42,529 nt of DNA. It comes from CAYUVF01 sp964448045 (GTDB lineage: Bacteria > Bacteroidota > Rhodothermia > Rhodothermales > Salinibacteraceae). The notes beneath the pieces are model-generated. The model was not told where the DNA came from and searched no databases. It saw nothing but the letters and a program-made list of their open reading frames with translations. This document shows, in pieces, positions 31,046 to 41,600 of the stretch. The stretch covers positions 1 through 42,529 of the forward strand of contig CAYUVF010000038.1 in assembly GCA_964448045.1 (NCBI GenBank), written 5' to 3'. The position numbers and the translations under genes were made by a program. How positions within the stretch are numbered: the first letter of the stretch is position 1; the number at the start of each line of letters is the position of its first letter.

Positions 31046-33961
31046 TTATTGGGCGGAGGTGGGGGGCTGCGCGGGCACCTCGGGCAGCAGCGGCTCCGGC
31101 GGGCCGACGATGGATTCAAACACGAGGTCGGCAAAGGCCGGTCGCACGTCGATGATCGTCCGGTTCGTATCGTCGGGGTAGACGCGGTTCGTCAGCAGGA
31201 GGGCGAAGAGATCCCGTTCCGGATCGATCCACATGGAGGTGCCCGTGTAGCCCGTGTGGCCGAAGCTCCGGGGGCCGAAGTGCTGACCGGCCGAGGAGTA
31301 GCCGTCGGTGCTCTTCGTGTCCCATCCGAGGGCACGGGTGCTGTTGGGCACGCCGGCGCGGCGGGTGAACCGGTCGATGGTTTCCGGCTGCAGGAATTGC
31401 CGGCCGTAGATCCGCCCGTCGTTGACGAGCATGTACGCGAAGCGGGCGAGGTCTTCGGCGGTGGAGAAGAGCCCCGCGTTGCCCGAGACGCCGTCCATCC
31501 GCCGGGCGATGGGGTCGTGCACGGTGCCCTGGAGGTGGGTGCCGGTCGTATCCGTCGTGGGCACGACGCGCGTCGTATCCGTCCAGCGCGCCGGGCGGAA
31601 GCCGGTCCGCGTCATGCCGAGCGGGTCGAAGATGTGCTCTTCGCAGTAGGCGTCGAAATCCTGCCCCGAAATCGTTTCGATGACGCGCATCAGCGTGATC
31701 ATGCCGAGGCCGCTGTATTCGGACTGCGCGCCGGGGTCGTACTGGAGCGGCTCGGCGAGGATGGTGTCGACAATGGCTTGCGGCGTCGATCCGCGCTCGC
31801 TCGCGCCCAGGTACGCCTCGAGGCCGGAGGAGTGGCTCAGGAGCTGGCGGATGGTCACGTCCGATTTGCCGTTCTGCCCGAAGGCCGGCAGGTAGCGGGT
31901 GACGGGGGCGTCAAGGGCCAACTCACCTGCTTCGTAGAGCTGCATCGCGGCGGTTGTGGTGGCGATGACCTTCGTCAGTGAGGCGACGTCGTAGATCGAG
32001 CGCGCCGTAACGCGGCGTTTGGCGTCGTAGGTGTAGTAGCCGGTTCCGCCGAGTTTGGCGATGGTCTGCTGGCGCCCGACGGCCACAGCGGCGCCGGGGA
32101 AGGCGCGGTTGAGCATCGACTGGTGCAGCAGCGAATCGGTGCGGGCGAGCGTGCGGCTATTCATCCCGACGGCTTCGGGCACGTCCACGCGCGGTGCCAC
32201 CTGCGCCCGCTCCAGCCCCGTTCCGAACGTATGCTGCTCGGGGAGGGTGACGGGCAGTTGACCGCCCACGGCACTTGCGCCGCGAATCGCCTGAGCGGCG
32301 GCGGTCTGTGAGGCGTCGTGCGATCCGTAGGCGGCGAGGTAGGCGTCTGGCGCGCGCTCGAGGTCGAGCGTCGCGTACGGGTTGCCGAAGGAGACGAGCG
32401 CGACGTCCGTGTCGTCCTCCATCAGGCGGGTGAGGAAGTCGCGGTAGTGGTCGCTGAGGCCGATCTGGTTGCTCCAGGCGCGCACCCGCAGGAATGAGGC
32501 CACGAGCACGACATCCACGTAGTTGACATCATTCAGGACGGCGTCGATGTCGTCTTCGTCGGCGTCGGCGTCGAGGCGGCGGACGGCGATGCGCTCGAAG
32601 GCGGGCGTACCGCGCAGTTCGCCGATGAAGCGGTCGCCCACGTCGGGGTCGTCGCTGTCGCTGAGGGTGACGACGAGCGCGCGTTTCGGATTGCGGGGCG
32701 TGATGGGTAGCAGATCGGTGGCGTCGCGCAGGAGCGTGGTCGAGGCGCGGGCGATGGCGTCGCGCAGCACCTGATGGGGCTGGATGGACACGCGCTCGGC
32801 CACGGCCTGCAGGTCGACGGTGCGTTGCTCGGGCAGGCCCATTTGCGCTTTCGCTTCCAGGATGCGCCGCACCGATCGGTCGATCCGCGCTTCCGTCAGT
32901 CGGCCATTGTTGACCGCCTCCAGGATGGCAGCGCGCGCCCACCGCGGATCGGTCGACATCAGCAGGACGTCGGCGCCGGCTTCGAGGGCGCGCACGGCGG
33001 CTTCGCCCACGCCGAAGCTATCCGTCACGCCCTGCATGTTGAGCGCGTCGGTGACGACGAGGCCGTCGAAGCCCATCTCCTGGCGCAGCAGCGAATCGGT
33101 GATGGCGGGGGAGAGCGTGGCGGGGATGGAGTCGGCGTCGAGCGCGGGGAGGGCGAGGTGGCCCGTCATGATGCTGGCCACGCCCGCGTCGAGGGCCGCG
33201 CGGAAGGGGACGAGTTCGAGCGTGTCGAGCCGGGCCCGGTCGATGGGCAGCACGGGCAGGTCGAGGTGGGAGTCGGTGCTGGTGTCGCCGTGGCCGGGGA
33301 AGTGTTTGGCGGTCGCCATCGCGCCGCCCCGCTGCGTGCCGTCGACGAACGCCGCCGTCATCTCAGCCACGAGGCCGGCTCGCTCGCCGAACGAGCGGAT
33401 GTTGATGATCGGGTTCGCGGGGTTGTTGTTGACATCGGCCACCGGAGCGTAAACGTGCTGGACGCCGAGGGCGCGCGCCTCGCGGGCAGTGACGTAACCG
33501 GCCATCCGCGCGAACGCCGGATTGCGCGTCGCGCCGATCGCCATTGCGGGCGGCAGCGTGGTCGTCCGATTGATGCGCATCCCGGCCCCCCACTCCATGT
33601 CCTGCGCCACGAGCAGCGGCAGATCGGCGCGGCGCTGGAGGTCGTTCGTGAGCACGGCCTGCTCCATCGGGTCGCCGCTGCCGAAGATGAGGCCGCCGAC
33701 CTGGACGTCCTCGACGAGCGCCGTCAGTTCGCGATAGTCGGGGTCGTCGGTGCTCTGGTAGTAGCCGCTCACCCAGACGGAGAACAGCTGGGCCACTTTT
33801 TGCTCGAGCGTCAGCGCGTCGAGTTGGGCTTCGACCCAGTCGCTTGTGTCGGCGAAAGGCGGCGGTGTTGGCGGCGCGGCGGATCGCTCCGTGCCGGTGC
33901 CGAAGCTGAAGGCCAATCCGGTAGCGATGACGAGGGCGGCAATCCAGGGGAGGCGGGACAT
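31046..33961 (-). CDS. GH3 (NagZ-like) / serine beta-lactamase-type fusion protein
   Basis: A 971-residue secreted protein (signal MSRLPWIAALVIATGLAFSFG). Residues ~35-375 are a GH3 catalytic domain with the NagZ motif KHFPGHGDTSTDSH (219-232) and nucleophile Asp305 in VVTDALNM. A GH3 C-terminal domain follows to ~580. Residues ~600-960 are a class C beta-lactamase/esterase-like domain with Ser661-x-x-Lys664 (SLTK), Tyr749 (YSG) and HTG at 902-904. NagZ-type enzymes release N-acetylglucosamine from peptidoglycan fragments; the serine domain may act on stem peptides. The neighbours are SSS symporters and an amino-sugar kinase. The ATG at 33961 is preferred to the GTG at 33976. Confidence 0.92.
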   Translation of the reverse strand: MSRLPWIAALVIATGLAFSFGTGTERSAAPPTPPPFADTSDWVEAQLDALTLEQKVAQLFSVWVSGYYQSTDDPDYRELTALVEDVQVGGLIFGSGDPMEQAVLTNDLQRRADLPLLVAQDMEWGAGMRINRTTTLPPAMAIGATRNPAFARMAGYVTAREARALGVQHVYAPVADVNNNPANPIINIRSFGERAGLVAEMTAAFVDGTQRGGAMATAKHFPGHGDTSTDSHLDLPVLPIDRARLDTLELVPFRAALDAGVASIMTGHLALPALDADSIPATLSPAITDSLLRQEMGFDGLVVTDALNMQGVTDSFGVGEAAVRALEAGADVLLMSTDPRWARAAILEAVNNGRLTEARIDRSVRRILEAKAQMGLPEQRTVDLQAVAERVSIQPHQVLRDAIARASTTLLRDATDLLPITPRNPKRALVVTLSDSDDPDVGDRFIGELRGTPAFERIAVRRLDADADEDDIDAVLNDVNYVDVVLVASFLRVRAWSNQIGLSDHYRDFLTRLMEDDTDVALVSFGNPYATLDLERAPDAYLAAYGSHDASQTAAAQAIRGASAVGGQLPVTLPEQHTFGTGLERAQVAPRVDVPEAVGMNSRTLARTDSLLHQSMLNRAFPGAAVAVGRQQTIAKLGGTGYYTYDAKRRVTARSIYDVASLTKVIATTTAAMQLYEAGELALDAPVTRYLPAFGQNGKSDVTIRQLLSHSSGLEAYLGASERGSTPQAIVDTILAEPLQYDPGAQSEYSGLGMITLMRVIETISGQDFDAYCEEHIFDPLGMTRTGFRPARWTDTTRVVPTTDTTGTHLQGTVHDPIARRMDGVSGNAGLFSTAEDLARFAYMLVNDGRIYGRQFLQPETIDRFTRRAGVPNSTRALGWDTKSTDGYSSAGQHFGPRSFGHTGYTGTSMWIDPERDLFALLLTNRVYPDDTNRTIIDVRPAFADLVFESIVGPPEPLLPEVPAQPPTSAQ

Positions 33962-34027
33962 GGGGCAGTCGTTCACTGCGAGATCAGGGGGCAGTAGCGT
34001 ATCGGCCAGGGGGGAGCATGTTCGCGG

Positions 34028-35863
34028 TCAGGCGTCGCCCATCGGCTCGAAGACGGCGATGCGCTCGGTGCGGCGCAGGTCCCACCAGAGGCCGAAGGCG
34101 GCGGCGCCGGCGACGAGCAGGCATCCGAGGCCGACGAGGGTGGTACCGAGCAAGACGTAGCCGATGCCGAAGAGCGTCGCGTACACGAGCACGACGCCGA
34201 GCGCCCAGTCGAGCGCAAGCCGCCCGAGGCCGGAATCGGGCGTGACGTCGGGGTGGCGCCGGGCGACGGGGCGCCAGCCGGGACCGCCGGGGTGGACGCG
34301 CCGGAAGAAGCGGTCGAGTGTGGTGTCGTCGGTGGGGCGCGTCAGGAACGTGGCGGCGAGCCAGACGACGGTGGTGAAGGCGACGACGGCGTACAGGTTG
34401 AGCGGAAACGCCGCCTGCAGGCCGGGCACGTCGATGCCGTAGGCGTTGAGCCCGAGTGCGGCGACGGCCAGCGCGATGGGCGACACCGTCGCGGCCAACT
34501 CGCTCCACGCGTTGACGCGCCACCAATACCAGCGCAGGATCAGCACGAGGCCGAGGCCCGCCGATGCCGAGAGCACGAGGCCCCACGCCTCGGCGATGGA
34601 GCCGAGGTTCGCCGTCACGAACAGGCTGACGAGCGCGAGGGCAAACGTCAGGATCCGCGCGACGCGGACGTAGTGCGCTTCGCTCGCGTCGGGGCGGACG
34701 AACCGCGCCCAGAAGTCGTTCACCAGATACGACACGCCCCAGTTGAGTTGCGTCGAAACGGTGCTCATAAACGCCGCGAGGAAGGCGGCGAACAGCAGCC
34801 CGAGCAGCCCCGGCGGCAGCACGTCGCGCATTACCATCACGAAGCCGGCGCGGGGTTCATCGAGGCCGGGGTAGAGGACGAGCGCGGCCAGCGCCACGAT
34901 CACCCACGGCCACGGCCGCAGGCAGTAGTGCGCGATGTTAAACCAGAGCGTCGCGAAAAGCGCGTTGGGTTCGTCTTTGGCGCTCATCATCCGCTGGGCG
35001 ATGTAGCCGCCCCCGCCGGGCTCGGCGCCGGGATACCAGCTCGCCCACCACTGCACGCCCGCGTACGCCGCAAACGCCAGCACCGACAGCGAAAACACCG
35101 CCGCGCCCTCCGCCGCCCCGCCGATGGTGGGCAGCAGGCGGAACGTCGCATCGGGCAGCTGCTCGCGCAGGCCGCTCAGCCCGCCGATCTCCGGCCGATC
35201 CAGCACGAACACGGCCAGCACGATCGTCCCGCCCATCGCGATGCCGAACTGGAAGAAGTCCGTCACGACGACGCCCCACAAGCCTGACAGCAGCGAGTAG
35301 ACGCCAACGACCAAAATCAGGGCGCCGACGATGAGCAGCGCCGCGCTGAACTCGGCGCCCAGCACGGTGACGGATGACTGGCCGAAGACGGTTAGTTCCG
35401 GGAAGAGCGTGTCGATGACCGTTTCCATCGCCAGCGCCACCCAGCCGATGATGACGATGTTCATCAGCAGGCCGAAGTAGAGCGCTTTGATGCCCCGCAG
35501 CCACGCGGCGGCGCGTCCGCTGTAGCGCAGCTCCACGAACTCGACATCCGTTAGCACCCCGCTGCGCCGCCACAGCCGCGCGAAGAAGAACACCGTCAGC
35601 ATCCCGCCGATGGCTGCGTTCCACCAAATCCAGTTGCCCGCGATGCCGTCCTGCGCCACGATTTCGGTGACGAGCAGCGGCGTATCGACGGCGAAGGTGG
35701 TCGCGACCATGCTCGTGCCTGCAAGCCACCACGGCATGTTGCGGCCCGTCAGAAAGAACTCGGTCGTGTCGCGCCCGGCCCGCCGGTAGAAATACAGCGC
35801 GATGGCGAACGAGAAGACGAAATACGCGCCGATGAGCAGCCAGTCGAGCGGAGCCAAATACAC
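34028..35863 (-). CDS. Sodium:solute symporter (SSS family), probable sugar importer
   Basis: A 611-residue membrane protein with about 14 hydrophobic segments. TEFFLTGRNMPWWLAGTSMVATTFAVDTPLL is the SSS opening with the first sodium-site helix. AAFLAAFMSTVSTQLNWGVSYLVNDFW is the conserved later helix carrying the Ser/Thr sodium ligands. The C-terminal ~100 residues (RPTDDTTLDRFFRRVHPGGPGW) form an extended tail. It is the first gene of an operon with the NagZ fusion (66 bp) and the aldo/keto reductase, and is divergent from the amino-sugar kinase. Import of GlcNAc or anhydro-MurNAc sugars is inferred from these neighbours. Confidence 0.9.
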   Translation of the reverse strand: MYLAPLDWLLIGAYFVFSFAIALYFYRRAGRDTTEFFLTGRNMPWWLAGTSMVATTFAVDTPLLVTEIVAQDGIAGNWIWWNAAIGGMLTVFFFARLWRRSGVLTDVEFVELRYSGRAAAWLRGIKALYFGLLMNIVIIGWVALAMETVIDTLFPELTVFGQSSVTVLGAEFSAALLIVGALILVVGVYSLLSGLWGVVVTDFFQFGIAMGGTIVLAVFVLDRPEIGGLSGLREQLPDATFRLLPTIGGAAEGAAVFSLSVLAFAAYAGVQWWASWYPGAEPGGGGYIAQRMMSAKDEPNALFATLWFNIAHYCLRPWPWVIVALAALVLYPGLDEPRAGFVMVMRDVLPPGLLGLLFAAFLAAFMSTVSTQLNWGVSYLVNDFWARFVRPDASEAHYVRVARILTFALALVSLFVTANLGSIAEAWGLVLSASAGLGLVLILRWYWWRVNAWSELAATVSPIALAVAALGLNAYGIDVPGLQAAFPLNLYAVVAFTTVVWLAATFLTRPTDDTTLDRFFRRVHPGGPGWRPVARRHPDVTPDSGLGRLALDWALGVVLVYATLFGIGYVLLGTTLVGLGCLLVAGAAAFGLWWDLRRTERIAVFEPMGDA

Positions 35864-36000
35864 GAGCGGAAGCGGTGGGGCGAGAGAACGGATTGCAACT
35901 CGTCGGCCGGAGCGGTTTCTTGGGATCCGGATGGCGGATCGCCACTGCGCGACCGAGCGCCTTCAACCTATCGCACCCCTTCGGTAAACGCAACTGTATC

Positions 36001-36921
36001 GTGGCCGGCTCGTGGCTATGTATCGGATTGGACGTCGGCGGCTCCTCGATTGAGGGGCGCGCCCGGATGGCGGAGGCCGAGGCACCGACGCCGCTCGACG
36101 GGTCCGGCGCCAATCTGCAGACGGCCGGCCCCGCCGCCACCGCCGAGCGCATCGCCGCCCGGATCCGTGAGGCGCAGAAGGCCCATCCCGAGGCGCAGGC
36201 GGTCGCCGTCTGTGCGGGCGTCGCGGGCGCCGGACGCCTCGACGACCGCGAGGCGCTGGCGATGCATCTGCGCGATCAACTGGGCGTGGCGTCGCCGGAT
36301 CACCTCGAAATCGTCCACGACGGCGTGATTGCGCTGGAGGCAGTTTTCGGCGCTGAGGCGGGCGTCGTCGTCATCGCGGGCACCGGATCCGCCGTGTACG
36401 CGCGGACAGCGGAGGGCGAGCTGGAGCGCGCGGGCGGATGGGGACCGGTGCTGGGCGACGAGGGGAGCGGCTACGCCCTCGGCCGCGCTGGGCTCCGTGC
36501 CGTGGCCCACGCATTCGACGGCGGCCCCTCGACTGAACTCAGCGCTCGCGTGGCAGAGGCGCTCGGCCTCGACATCCGCGCCGCGTTGGTCCAGCACGTC
36601 TACCGCGATGACGCGCCGCTCCAGCAGGTTGCCCCGCTCGTCCTTGACGCCGCGGCCAACGGCGACGCCATCGCCCGACGGATCGTCGACACTCAGACGG
36701 GCCGGCTCGCCGATCAGGCCGCGTGGCTCGCCGCCCGCTGCTCGGATCTCCCCCGGCGCATCGCTACCCTCGGCGGACTCACCAGCGCCGACACGTATGC
36801 CGATGCCCTCCGCACCGCCCTCGAACAGCGCCTGCCCGGCTGGTCCGTCCGCATCGCCCCCGAGCGCCCCGCCGATGGTGCGCTGCACCGGGTCCTCCGC
36901 GCGCTTCCGTCGTCCTCTTGA
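36001..36921 (+). CDS. BadF/BadG-type N-acetylglucosamine/MurNAc kinase
   Basis: A 306-residue ASKHA-fold sugar kinase. The phosphate-1 motif IGLDVGGSS is at the N-terminus. VIAGTGSAVYAR (phosphate-2) and GGWGPVLGDEGSGYALGRAGLRA are diagnostic of the GlcNAc-kinase group of BadF-type ATPases; relatives such as MurK also phosphorylate MurNAc. LATLGGLTSAD-like residues form the adenosine motif. The GTG at 36001 puts the first motif in place, and the longer open frame from 35875 has no family match. It is divergent from the first SSS gene (137-bp shared promoter region) and followed by a second SSS gene. Confidence 0.87.
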   Translation: MAGSWLCIGLDVGGSSIEGRARMAEAEAPTPLDGSGANLQTAGPAATAERIAARIREAQKAHPEAQAVAVCAGVAGAGRLDDREALAMHLRDQLGVASPDHLEIVHDGVIALEAVFGAEAGVVVIAGTGSAVYARTAEGELERAGGWGPVLGDEGSGYALGRAGLRAVAHAFDGGPSTELSARVAEALGLDIRAALVQHVYRDDAPLQQVAPLVLDAAANGDAIARRIVDTQTGRLADQAAWLAARCSDLPRRIATLGGLTSADTYADALRTALEQRLPGWSVRIAPERPADGALHRVLRALPSSS

Positions 36922-37036
36922 CCAGTCCCCCCCGCACGTCAAAAAAGTCATGCCCGACTCCACACGAGGGCGCAGCCTGATTGACGGAGCGAAGCGTAGC
37001 TAATCCGCGATCTCTTTGGTCAAGCCGTCACATTTC

Positions 37037-37083
37037 CGAGGAGATTCTGAGTAGATCCCCGATCGAGTCGGGGACAGGGCTCA
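37037..37083. repeat. Dispersed intergenic repeat, second member
   Basis: CGAGGAGATTCTG (37037-37049) is identical to 18904-18916. Next comes the hairpin TCCCCGA-TCGAG-TCGGGGA (37056-37074). Its reverse complement (TGTCCCCGACTCGAT...) resembles the end of the nosF-nosY element (TGTCATCCCGGACTCGATT). It lies between the kinase and the second symporter gene. Confidence 0.6.
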
Positions 37084-37121
37084 GAATGAAAAATTGGATT
37101 TCAATCAGTCCCCGCCCCATC

Positions 37122-38651
37122 ATGCTGACGACGCTCGATTACGTGATTCTGTGTGGCTACCTGCTCGGCGTGGCGGGGCTGGGCATCTGGGCGGGCGGGC
37201 GCCAACAGTCGACCACCGACTACTTCCTCGGCGGGCGCGATCTGCCGTGGTGGGCCGTGTGCTTCTCCGTCGTCGCCACCGAGACGAGCACGCTCACCGT
37301 CATCGGCATCCCGGCGGTGGCGTACGCCGGCACGCTCACGTTCTTGCAGATCACCTTCGGCTACCTGATCGGGCGCATCGTCGTGAGCGTCTACTTCCTT
37401 CCGCGCTACTACGCCGGGCAGCTCCGCACGGCCTACGCGTTTCTGGGCGACCGCTACGGCGGGGCGATGCAGGGCGTCGCCTCCGTCACCTTCCTCGGCA
37501 CGCGCCTCCTGGCCGACGGCGTGCGCCTCTTCGCGACGGCCATTCCGCTTAAAGTCATCGCCGACACCGCTGGATTCGCGTTCAGCTACTTCGAGATTAT
37601 CCTCGTGATCGGCCTCGTCACGGCGGTCTACACGCTCGTGGGCGGCATCAAAGCCGTCGTGTGGATGGACGTGGTGCAGATGCTCCTCTACATCGGCGGG
37701 GCCGGATTGGCGATCGGCCTGCTGCTCGCCGACGTGCCCGCCGATTGGTGGCAGCGCGCCGCCGACGCGGGCAAGACGACGCTGATCGACTTTGGCGCTG
37801 ACTCGTCGTGGGGCCGCTGGTTGACGGAGCCGTACACGTTCGTCACCGCCGTGCTGGGCGGCGCGGTGCTCTCGATGGCCTCGCACGGCACCGATCAGCT
37901 CATCGTGCAGCGGCTCTTGACGTGCCGGAGCACGGGCGACAGCCAAAAGGCGCTGATCGGCAGCGGCGTCGTGGTGATGCTCCAGTTCGCGCTGTTTCTG
38001 GGAGTGGGGCTGCTGCTGTGGGTGCACTACGGCGGCGCCTCGCTCGAGGCGCTTGGTCTCCGGCGGGGCGACGAGGTCTTCCCTAAATTCATCATCGAAG
38101 GGATGCCGCCGGGCCTCTCCGGGCTGATGCTGGCCGGCATCGTCGCGGCGGCGATGAGCACGCTGTCGTCGTCGCTCAACGCGCTCGCCTCGTCTTCGCT
38201 GAACGACCTCTACGAGCGGATCGCCGGCGCCCCGCCGGAGCCGGCCCGCGCCCTGCGCCTCTCGCGCGGGCTGACGCTCTTCTGGGGCGTCGTCTTCATC
38301 GGCTTCGCCAGCCTCTTTCAGGACAACGAAAATCCGGTCGTCGAACTCGGCCTCTCCATCGCGTCGTTCACGTACGGTAGCCTGCTCGGCGTCTTCCTGC
38401 TCGGCCTGTGGCATCGCGGCACACGTCAGCTCGATGCCATCATCGCCTTCTGCACCACGATCGTGGTGATGGTCGTCGTCATCTTCGGCGTGTGGCACAG
38501 CCCCGAGGCGGGGTGGGTGTTCACCTTTCAGCCGACGGAAGCGGAGATCCGCGCGCTCGATCTGCGGTCGATCGGCTGGCCGTGGTACACCGTCATCGGG
38601 ACGAGCGTGAACCTGGCGATCGGGTCGCTGCTGGCGCTACGCCTCCGATGA
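37122..38651 (+). CDS. Sodium:solute symporter (SSS family), second copy
   Basis: A 509-residue, roughly 13-segment membrane protein. TTDYFLGGRDLPWWAVCFSVVATETSTLT is the SSS opening. VGGIKAVVWMDVVQMLLYIGGA and MLAGIVAAAMSTLSSSLNALASSSLNDLY contain the conserved sodium-site helices. It is not a close duplicate of the symporter at 34028. It follows the amino-sugar kinase after 200 bp containing a repeat. The ATG at 37122 is preferred to upstream open codons from 36981, which read through the repeat. Its last 15 bp overlap the end of the convergent histidine-kinase gene. Confidence 0.92.
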   Translation: MLTTLDYVILCGYLLGVAGLGIWAGGRQQSTTDYFLGGRDLPWWAVCFSVVATETSTLTVIGIPAVAYAGTLTFLQITFGYLIGRIVVSVYFLPRYYAGQLRTAYAFLGDRYGGAMQGVASVTFLGTRLLADGVRLFATAIPLKVIADTAGFAFSYFEIILVIGLVTAVYTLVGGIKAVVWMDVVQMLLYIGGAGLAIGLLLADVPADWWQRAADAGKTTLIDFGADSSWGRWLTEPYTFVTAVLGGAVLSMASHGTDQLIVQRLLTCRSTGDSQKALIGSGVVVMLQFALFLGVGLLLWVHYGGASLEALGLRRGDEVFPKFIIEGMPPGLSGLMLAGIVAAAMSTLSSSLNALASSSLNDLYERIAGAPPEPARALRLSRGLTLFWGVVFIGFASLFQDNENPVVELGLSIASFTYGSLLGVFLLGLWHRGTRQLDAIIAFCTTIVVMVVVIFGVWHSPEAGWVFTFQPTEAEIRALDLRSIGWPWYTVIGTSVNLAIGSLLALRLR

Positions 38652-41600
38652 GCCCAGCTCCCGGCCCGACGGCGCGCCCACGGGATCCATCTGCCGGGGC
38701 AGCCGCACGGAAAAGCAGGTGCCCTCGCCCTTGGCGCTCTCCACGTCGATCGAGCCGCCCATCAGGTCGGTCAGCTGGTGCGTGATGGCGAGGCCCAGCC
38801 CGGAGCCTTCATAGGCCCGCGCTGCGCCGGTCGACTCCTGCTGGAAGGCGTCGAAGAGGTGCGGGAGGAACGCGGCGTCGATGCCCACACCCGTATCTTC
38901 GACTTCGAGGGTGAAGCGGTTCTCGTGCGGCAGCACGCGCACCATGATGCGGTCGCCGGGCTCGGTGAACTTGATCGCGTTGCTGAGCAGGTTGCTCACG
39001 ATGCGGCGCAGGGCGGCGCTGTCCAGCTCGGCGGAGAGGGGGCGGTCGGGCGTGTCCACGACGAGCTCCACATCGTGCTTGGCCGCTCGCGGACGGAACA
39101 GCTCGGCCGTCTCGTCGATCTCCCCGACCACGTCGAGGGGCGCCGGCGTGAGGCGCATCGAACCGGCTTCGAGCTGGGAAAGGTCGAGCACCGAGTTGAG
39201 CGTATCGAGCAGCCGCTCGCCGCCGCGGCGAATCAGCTCGATAAAGCGGCTCGATGCGCCGAGGTCTTCCTTACCGAGCACCTCGGCAAAGCCGATGATC
39301 GAGGTCAGCGGCGTGCGGATCTCGTGACTCATGTTGGCCAGGAAGACCGATTTGAGGCGGTTCATCTCTTCGGCCTCCTCTTTGGCTGCGCGCAACGCTT
39401 CCTCGGCCTCTTTGCGCTCGGTGACGTCGCGGATCGACCCGATAGCCGCATACTCGCCCTGATACGTGATCGCTTGCACGCTGAACTCGCCGTGGCGCAC
39501 GGTGCCGTCCTTGCGGACGAGCCGCGCCTCATAGCGGGGCGGCGCCTCGCCTTTGCGGCGCTTGATGGCGTGCTCCTTCACCTGCTCGCGATCGTCCGGA
39601 TGCACCAGCTCGAAGATATCGATGTCGAGCAGTTCCTCCTCCGAGTAACCGGTGAGCTCACACGTGCGCTGGTTAACAAAGAGAAGCCGCCGTCCCCGAT
39701 AAATGTAGATGGCGTCGTGGCTGCGCTCGACGAGCGTGCGGTAGCGCTCCTCGCTCTGGCGCAGAGCCTCCTCGGCCTTCTTGCGCTCGGTGATGTCGAG
39801 CACCACGGCGACGAACAGCGGCGGCGTATCGTGGCGCGAGAGCTGCAGGCGTACCTCAACCGGATATGTGGAGTCGTCCTTGCGTTGATGCGTCGTTTCG
39901 AACGTAATAAGCTCCGCCTCGCCGGTGCGCAGCGGCTCGATCAGCGCCTCGAACTCAGCCCGCGTGTAGGGCTTGAGGTCCATCGGTGTCATCGTCTTGA
40001 GCGCCTCCTCCGAGTAGCCCAGATTCTCGCGTGCGCCCTGGTTGACCTGGACGAACTGGAGCGAGCCGGCCTCGAACACGTAGATTTCATTGACCGACGC
40101 ATCGAGCAGACGGCCGAAGCGCTGAATGATCGATTCCTGTTGCTTGCGCTCGGTGATGTCCGAGATGGTGCCAAGGACGCGGGTGGTGGCTCCCGTCTCG
40201 TCGGTCAGCGGCTCGCCGCGCCCGCGCACCCACCGGACCTCGTCGGAGCCGGCCGGTATGATGCGGAACTCGACGTCGTACGGCTCGCCGTCGCGGCGGA
40301 GACGGTGGCCGGCCTCTCGGGAGGTCGCCTGATCATCGGGGTGGATCAGGGCCCGGACGGCCTCTGCGTCGTGCGGGATATCCGGATCGAGGCCGAAGAT
40401 ACGCCCGGCCTCTTCGGATAGCTTGATCGTGTTGGTGGCGATATCGAGGGTAAAGTTGCCCGTCTGGCTGATCTTCTGCGCCTGCTCCAGGGCCATCTTG
40501 CTTTCGCGGAGGGCCTGCTGCCGGTCGTATTGCTCGGTCACGTCGCGGAAGACGAGCACGACGCCCAGCATCTCGTCCTCTTTCGTGCGGATGGGCGCGG
40601 CGCTGTCGGCGATCTGGCGCTCGGTGCCGTCGTGGGCGATGAGCACGGTGTGGTTGGCGAGGCCCACCGTCTTGCCGTGGCGCAGCACCTCGTCCACCGG
40701 GCTCTCGACGGTTTCGCGCGTGTGGGCATTGCAGATCTCGAAGATCGAAGTGAGCGGGCGCCCCCGGGCTTCGTCGCGCGACCAGCCCGTGAGCTCCTCG
40801 GCGACGGTGTTCATCCGCGTCACGCGGCCGTCGAGATCGGTGGCGATGACGGCGTCGCCGATGGAATTGAGCGTCACCGCGAGGTAGCGCTCGCTCTCCT
40901 GAAGCGCGCGCTGGGCCTCGACGCGGTCGGTGACGTCGTTGGCCACCACGAGCGCACTCTCGTGGTCGTCGTAGGTCAGGACATGCGAGATGATGTCGGC
41001 GTGGAGGATGGAGCCGTCCTTGCGCTGATGCCGCCAGATGCCCGCATGCTCCAGCTCGGTGCGCATGGAGTCGACATCGTCCAGCAGCTTGGGAATGTCC
41101 TCCTCCGGACGAATGTCGGTGATACGCATCTCCAGAAATTCGTTCTCGCTGTAGCCGTACCGGTCGACCGCGGCGTGATTGACCGCGAGGAAGCGGAGCG
41201 TGTCGAGATCGTACACCCACATCGGGAGCGGATTCTTCTCGAAGAGCAGCCGGAAGCGCCGCTCGCGCTTGCGGAGGGCGACTTTGTGCTCGTGCCGCTC
41301 GGTCACGTCTTTCTGGACCGACACCCAGTGCATGATGTCGCCTTCGTCGTTGTGGACCGGGGCGATATTCCACTGGACGACGAACGGGGTGCCATCCTTG
41401 CGGTAGTTGATCGTCTGCCCCGAAAAGGGCTCGCCGGCTTCGAGGTGGCGTCGCAGCTCGGCCAGCATCTCATCGTCGGTTTCGGGGCCTTGCAGGAGGC
41501 GCGGCGTTCGCCCGATGAGCTCATCGGGCGCATACCCCGTCATGGCGGTGAACGCCGGATTGACGTAGACGATGTGCGGACCCGGCGGATCGAGCATGGC

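Noticed and set aside
37101..38498. Long minus-strand open frame (465 codons) opposite the second symporter
   Set aside because: Its product is a low-complexity mix of His, Arg, Asp and Gln typical of the antisense of GC-rich DNA. The plus strand encodes an obvious SSS protein over the same bases.
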